From positions 54,555 through 118,554 of the forward strand of contig JBOGGU010000139.1 in NCBI GenBank assembly GCA_050744085.1: a stretch of DNA of 64,000 nt, given 5' to 3'. This document shows positions 60,110-64,000 of this stretch, piece after piece; within the stretch, counting starts at the first letter, position 1, and each line of letters begins with the position of its first letter. This DNA is from JAVKSL01 sp050744085 (lineage in GTDB: Bacteria; Actinomycetota; Acidimicrobiia; Acidimicrobiales; JAJPHD01). The position numbers and the translations under genes are program-made. The notes below the pieces were generated by a model. The model saw nothing but the letters and a program-made list of their open reading frames with translations. It searched no databases and was not told the origin of the DNA.

Positions 60110-62106
60110 GCGTCGACCTCCTCGTTGTCGTTCTCGTCCGCGCCGTCGTCTGGCGTGTGGCGCTGTTGCCACATTCGCCCGAGGTGGGCCAGCTCGTCGG
60201 ATACCCAGCTCAGGTCCCTGCGCATGTCCTCGACCACTGCGGGCTTGATGCCGAGCGACTGTGCTAACTGCTCGCCGGCGGGTCCTTGCACGGCGGTCAA
60301 GGACCGCACGGCAGAACTCAGATCGGTGATCGCGTTCCGAACGCCGAGGACCGCCTGGGTGTAGTTGGGCCGGTCGGGGCCGGGGTCGGTCCGGCGCTTG
60401 AGGGGGAACGCCTCCTTGAGCCACTCGGTGCTGACCTGGATCTCGGCCCCGGTCGCGTTGGTGGCGATCGAACGGTCCTGGCGGATCGCCCGCGGAGCAT
60501 GCCCGGCCCGGCCGTCATCGATCACTTGCTGGAAGATGTCTAGACCGTAGGTGGAGGTCATCATCTCGCGGAGGAGGTGCTGGGGTTCGCGGTCGTCATA
60601 GCCCTCGCCGCGGTGGGTCTGGCGTCGGAGGCCGCCGTGGCGCGCCAGCCAGAACGCCGCCATGAAGGCCAGCTCCAAGACGTACGGGCCGACCTGTCCG
60701 ACCCCCTCGTAGTCCTCTCGTGCCGCCTCCGCCTCCGCGAGCTCGGTGCCTGCGGCGGACCGCAGCGACGGCAGGTCGAGGCCGCTCGGATGCCAGCCCC
60801 GGCGGTTCCAGTCGGCCATGTCCCGAAGGTTGGACAGGATCACCCGCGCCACCGAGACTTCGGCTGGGCTGGCGGTCCCGCGCAACGGGCGCAGCGCCAG
60901 CTCCACGAGGGGCTCTAGCCGCTCAGCACGGCGGGGCCGGCGACCGCCGCCGACCAGGCGACGAAGGCCGTCGTTGAGAATCCGCATGTTGTCGTCGTCT
61001 CCCATGACGGCGATGATCTCGACCGCACGGGCGTCAGCGTCGGGTCGGAACCCGGCCTGGCTCGCCTCGTCGGGGGTCAGCATGCCGGCCATGTAGTCGA
61101 CGTACTCACGACTCCAACCGGCCTGGTCCGCGAACGAGGTCAGGATGGTGGACGCCTTCGTGTCGAGGTCGGCCGAGGTACCCCACGGGCGGGGCGGGTC
61201 GATGTGGATGGCTGCGACCCAGGCTTCTACTGCCTGGGCGAAGGTGGTCGACGACCCAGTGTCGGGGGTGTATCCCACGATGACCTCGGCGGGCATGGTG
61301 GCCAGCCGGAGCAGCGCACGCTCGTCGTCCGTCAACAGCGAGGCGTCCTTGTCAGCGAGCGCCTCGACTCGGGCGATGCGCTGACCGAGCTTGCGGTCAT
61401 CGCTCCGGTAGACCTCCGCGGCCGTCTCCAGCCCCCAGTGGCCCCAAGCGATGGTCGTGCGACTGGACCCGTCGGGGGACGTCGCCATCGTGAGGTCGGG
61501 TTCGCCGTCTTCATGGGTGATGCGCAGGGGTACCACGGTGATCGGCCGCATCACTCCTTGGAGGGGCAGATCGGCGATCAGCTTGTCCGCCGTGGACATG
61601 AGGACGTCCATGGAGTTCTGCAAGGCCTCCACCAGGTGGTCTTGGTCCTCAACCGCGAGCGTGAGGACTGGCGCCCCAGCTGCGTCGCAGCCCGCCGACA
61701 CCAATGGTCGACGGAAATGACGCCGCCTCGGGTCAGATGGCGTGCCAGCAGGGAAGGGCCTGTCTCCCGCTGCGCGAGGGTTGATAGGGCTCGGCGTCAC
61801 AGCCGCGGGCCAGACGTCGACGTGGACCAGGTGCAACGTTCCGCCCGGCACCCGCTCGTTGATGGGCGAGTTCAGTGCCAGACGCGTTCTCGTCGGGTCC
61901 ACGACAGCGCGGGCGATCGCCGTAGCCGAGGCCTCGTCATGGAAGTGGCGTTCTGCGAGAGCTTCGGCAAGGCGTTGGCGTGCGGCCGACTTCGCCCTGC
62001 TAGGCGGGCGGACGATGGGCTTGGGCGGCAGTCCGCCATCGTCGTCGGCCGCTGCGGATCGAGCCGCGGGCAGTTGGGAATCGGGGATGATGGGTTCGGT
62101 CGCCAT
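60106..62106 (-). CDS. Unknown 666-aa protein, first gene of coupled operon
   Basis: ATG 62106 has a good Shine-Dalgarno (AGGAGG, eight bases away). The segment MRPITVVPLRITH (186-198) followed by PDGSSRTTIAWGHWG (211-225) resembles the I-x-V ... DG-x-x-R core of ParB/sulfiredoxin-fold and DGQHR-type proteins, but this is only a resemblance. The rest is helical, with YVLELAFMAAFWLARHGG as a hydrophobic helix and an acidic C-terminus (DDGADENDNEEVDA). Not assigned to a family. The GIY-YIG gene starts inside its stop codon. Confidence 0.65.
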   Translation of the reverse strand: MATEPIIPDSQLPAARSAAADDDGGLPPKPIVRPPSRAKSAARQRLAEALAERHFHDEASATAIARAVVDPTRTRLALNSPINERVPGGTLHLVHVDVWPAAVTPSPINPRAAGDRPFPAGTPSDPRRRHFRRPLVSAGCDAAGAPVLTLAVEDQDHLVEALQNSMDVLMSTADKLIADLPLQGVMRPITVVPLRITHEDGEPDLTMATSPDGSSRTTIAWGHWGLETAAEVYRSDDRKLGQRIARVEALADKDASLLTDDERALLRLATMPAEVIVGYTPDTGSSTTFAQAVEAWVAAIHIDPPRPWGTSADLDTKASTILTSFADQAGWSREYVDYMAGMLTPDEASQAGFRPDADARAVEIIAVMGDDDNMRILNDGLRRLVGGGRRPRRAERLEPLVELALRPLRGTASPAEVSVARVILSNLRDMADWNRRGWHPSGLDLPSLRSAAGTELAEAEAAREDYEGVGQVGPYVLELAFMAAFWLARHGGLRRQTHRGEGYDDREPQHLLREMMTSTYGLDIFQQVIDDGRAGHAPRAIRQDRSIATNATGAEIQVSTEWLKEAFPLKRRTDPGPDRPNYTQAVLGVRNAITDLSSAVRSLTAVQGPAGEQLAQSLGIKPAVVEDMRRDLSWVSDELAHLGRMWQQRHTPDDGADENDNEEVDA

Positions 62107-62762
62107 CGGGGGCGCCTCCTGTGCTCGGTTGTCGGACGATGCAACCAGTCGTCCGGACCGAAGCCTCGGGCGCCCCGCACCTCGGGAGGACCGCCAACCT
62201 CGACGGCGTACCCCTTGATGCGACGGTGGCGTCTGAGTCGTGCCCTCACCCTGAGCGAGGTATCCCGCTCAGGCCTGTCGACTCGGAGGAGGGGCTGAGC
62301 CCAGGCTCCTTGTCGTGGCCGTACAACAGCCGACATCGCGGCACTACCAAAGTACCACTCCGATGCGTGACGCGCTTCCACCGGCGGGTGTGCTCGTGGT
62401 CGCGTCAGCCCCTTGTGGTCTGATACAGCATTTGGGCTGGTGAGAGGGTCTTTTTGCCGCAGCCGAAATTAGTTTGTCGGAAATCGGGCCGAAACCCCTT
62501 GTTCTTATAGGTAGAGACGCCGCTCCGATCCACAGCGGATGGCCCGCCCGGTGACCGGGGACGGCGTGCTCCCGAAGAAACTGCTGTCCGGTTTCAACCT
62601 CCGACCCCCTATTTACGAGCTGAGAACACCGGTCCCGCACCAGCGATCTGAAACGTCGCCGGGACGGTGGTTGGTGTCCTCCGTGAAGTCGATTGTCCAA
62701 AATCAGCCCGAAGCGGGGTGTTCTCTCAGTGAAGCCTTCGTCTCTCGACCCGAGGGAGGTCC
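62107..62762. other. Divergent intergenic region of the element with a 32-bp imperfect direct repeat
   Basis: About 655 bases between the 666-aa gene and the transfer gene, with lower GC. Two related sites, 62474-62505 and 62693-62724, share TTGTC, AAATC, CCGAA and GTTCT at the same spacing. They could be operator or partition sites for an element regulator. No gene seen. Confidence 0.5.
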
Positions 62763-64000
62763 GTGAACCCGTCTACACCTTCAACCCCAACCGCAACGTC
62801 CACGTCGGTGCCCGGCGGTCCGCTCGGCCGCTACCTGCTCCATCCCGGCCAGGACACCTCGACGGTGGTCCACCACCTCCTGCACGTTCTGGGCGGTGTC
62901 GGCCGAGCAGCCCGCCCAGTGCTGGTGGCCGTGGTGGCGCTCCTCGTCGTCGCCCGCGTGGTGCTCGCCGTCACCCGCCGGCAGCGTGCCGATGGCGGGC
63001 ATCTGGTGACCGTAGCGCCGGGGCCAGAGGTGGAGCCGCCCGGCGCCGAGGCGTTGTGGAACGGGCTACACGGGGTGCTGCGTCGGCGCGGGCTGGCTGC
63101 GATGGTCTCGGGCCGACCACACGTAGCCTTCGAAGTCGGCTTCTCAGCCGGGCGCCTGCGGTTCGGGTTGTGGGTGCCAGCCCTCGTATCGGCAAGTCGA
63201 GTAGCCCAAGTAGTGGAGGCGGCGTGGCCGGGTGCGGTGACCGAGGTGGCGCCCGCTGAAGCACCGCTGCCGGGTGGTGCGGGGATCGTCGGCGGTGAGC
63301 TGCGCCTGGCCGGGCCGGAGTGGTTCTCGATCCGGGTCGACCAGCCGGCCGACCCCTACCGGCTCCTCCTCGCCGCGCTCGCCGGTATGGGGACAGGCGA
63401 GGCGGGCGTGGTCCAGGTGCTCGCTCGACCCGCGACGCGTCGCCGGTATGGGCGCTGCCGCAAGGCCGCGTTTGCCCTGCGGGCCGGGCAGCCCCGCTCG
63501 AAGCTGGTGCGGTTCATCGACTTTTGGATGACCAAGGGCGTGCCCCAGCGGTCGAGCCTGTCGGCCGATCCGACCCGGGCGGCCGATGTGCGGGCGATCA
63601 CGGAGAAGGCGGCGTCGTTGTGCTTCGAGGCGACCGTCCGCTACGGGATCCTCACGCCGGCCGGCCTGCACGGGGCACGCCAGCAGTTGAAAGCCGAAGG
63701 GTACGGGATCGTCGGCGCGTTCGCGCCGTTCGACGGCCGCAACCATCTCGCCCGCCGCCGCCTCCCCCGGCCCCGGCAGTCGTTGTGCGCCCGCCATCTC
63801 GGGAAGGGCGACCTGCACTCGGTGGTGAGTCGGCTGCCCTGGCGCACCTGCCAGTTGATCGGTCGGTGGCCGGCCTGTCACGTGCCGGGGCGCACGCGGT
63901 GATCCCGCCGCCCGAGGTCCGCGGCGATGGCAAGGTGCTGGGCCGGGCCGAGAGCGGCGCCCGTCGTCCGGTGGGGGTGTCGGTGGCCGATGCCCGCCAG
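62763..64000 (+). pseudogene. VirD4/FtsK-like conjugal transfer protein of actinobacterial ICEs, frameshifted and partial
   Basis: GTG 62763 follows GAGGGAGG. A membrane helix is at residues 52-68, followed by a domain with PLPGGAGIVGGELRLAGPEWFSIR and PYRLLLAALAGMGTGEAGVVQVLARPA, a pattern I know from large transfer proteins of integrative conjugative elements. After GKGDLHSVV the homology continues in another frame (ESAALAHLPVD, then AGLSRAGAHAVIPPPEV and GKVLGRAESG) to the right edge; the switch is near 63815-63830. The Walker motifs should follow outside the window. The frameshift may be real or a sequence error. Confidence 0.65.

Overview
The window is GC-rich, tightly packed bacterial chromosome with a clear actinobacterial stamp: a dnaK-grpE-dnaJ-hspR operon, CIRCE-controlled groESL, a CBS-less GuaB3, a GlnR-type box between a nitrate transporter and an NnaR-like HemD/winged-helix regulator, an EtfD-like membrane Fe-S protein, and many genes with a TAnnnT -10 box only 6-8 bases before the start codon (leaderless mRNAs). 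Class level is not certain; a non-mycelial lineage such as Acidimicrobiia is a guess.

Layout. 0-5.4 kb: minus-strand Wadjet-type anti-plasmid operon jetA-jetB-jetC (jetA frameshifted, jetC running off the left edge, jetD not in view). 5.5-11.1 kb: uracil-DNA glycosylase, the tRNA t6A genes tsaE-tsaB-rimI-tsaD, then groES-groEL. 11.2-15 kb: two Uma2-family genes, a membrane protein, a MOSC protein and a 35-bp inverted-repeat element. 15-20.4 kb: a four-gene overlapping operon of two Cys-cluster nuclease-like proteins followed by homologues of the MrfB exonuclease and MrfA helicase, a probable DNA-repair module. 20.4-28.5 kb: NDH-2, a wrecked phosphonate-type ABC operon, guaB3, Uma2 genes (one internally deleted), guaA and yqgE. 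28.5-33 kb: a coiled-coil nuclease-like protein, clpB and a vapBC pair. 33.3-41.9 kb: nitrate assimilation (mobA, a NirD-NasA fusion, nirB, narK, divergent nnaR). 41.9-43.4 kb: gene remnants. 43.4-48.4 kb: hspR, dnaJ, grpE, dnaK and gpmA. 48.5-50.4 kb: an IS1380-like transposase remnant beside an AT-richer putative ADP-ribosyltransferase. 50.5-55.7 kb: etfD-like gene, a dCTP deaminase interrupted by a 169-residue mini-intein, an ABC1 kinase and a CoxG-like protein. 55.7-57.1 kb: a deleted DUF5615 toxin gene and a vapBC-like pair. 57.5-64 kb: an apparent integrative conjugative element carrying an unrecognised three-gene operon (666-aa protein, GIY-YIG protein, 517-aa protein) and a VirD4-like transfer gene at the right edge.

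Together the window alternates stable housekeeping operons with accessory islands (anti-plasmid defence, toxin-antitoxin pairs, a toxin-like ADP-ribosyltransferase, conjugation genes) and many decayed genes. The best candidates for something new are the MrfAB operon with its two companion nuclease-like genes, the Dcd intein, the ADP-ribosyltransferase, the NirD-NasA fusion and the coupled three-gene operon on the conjugative element.
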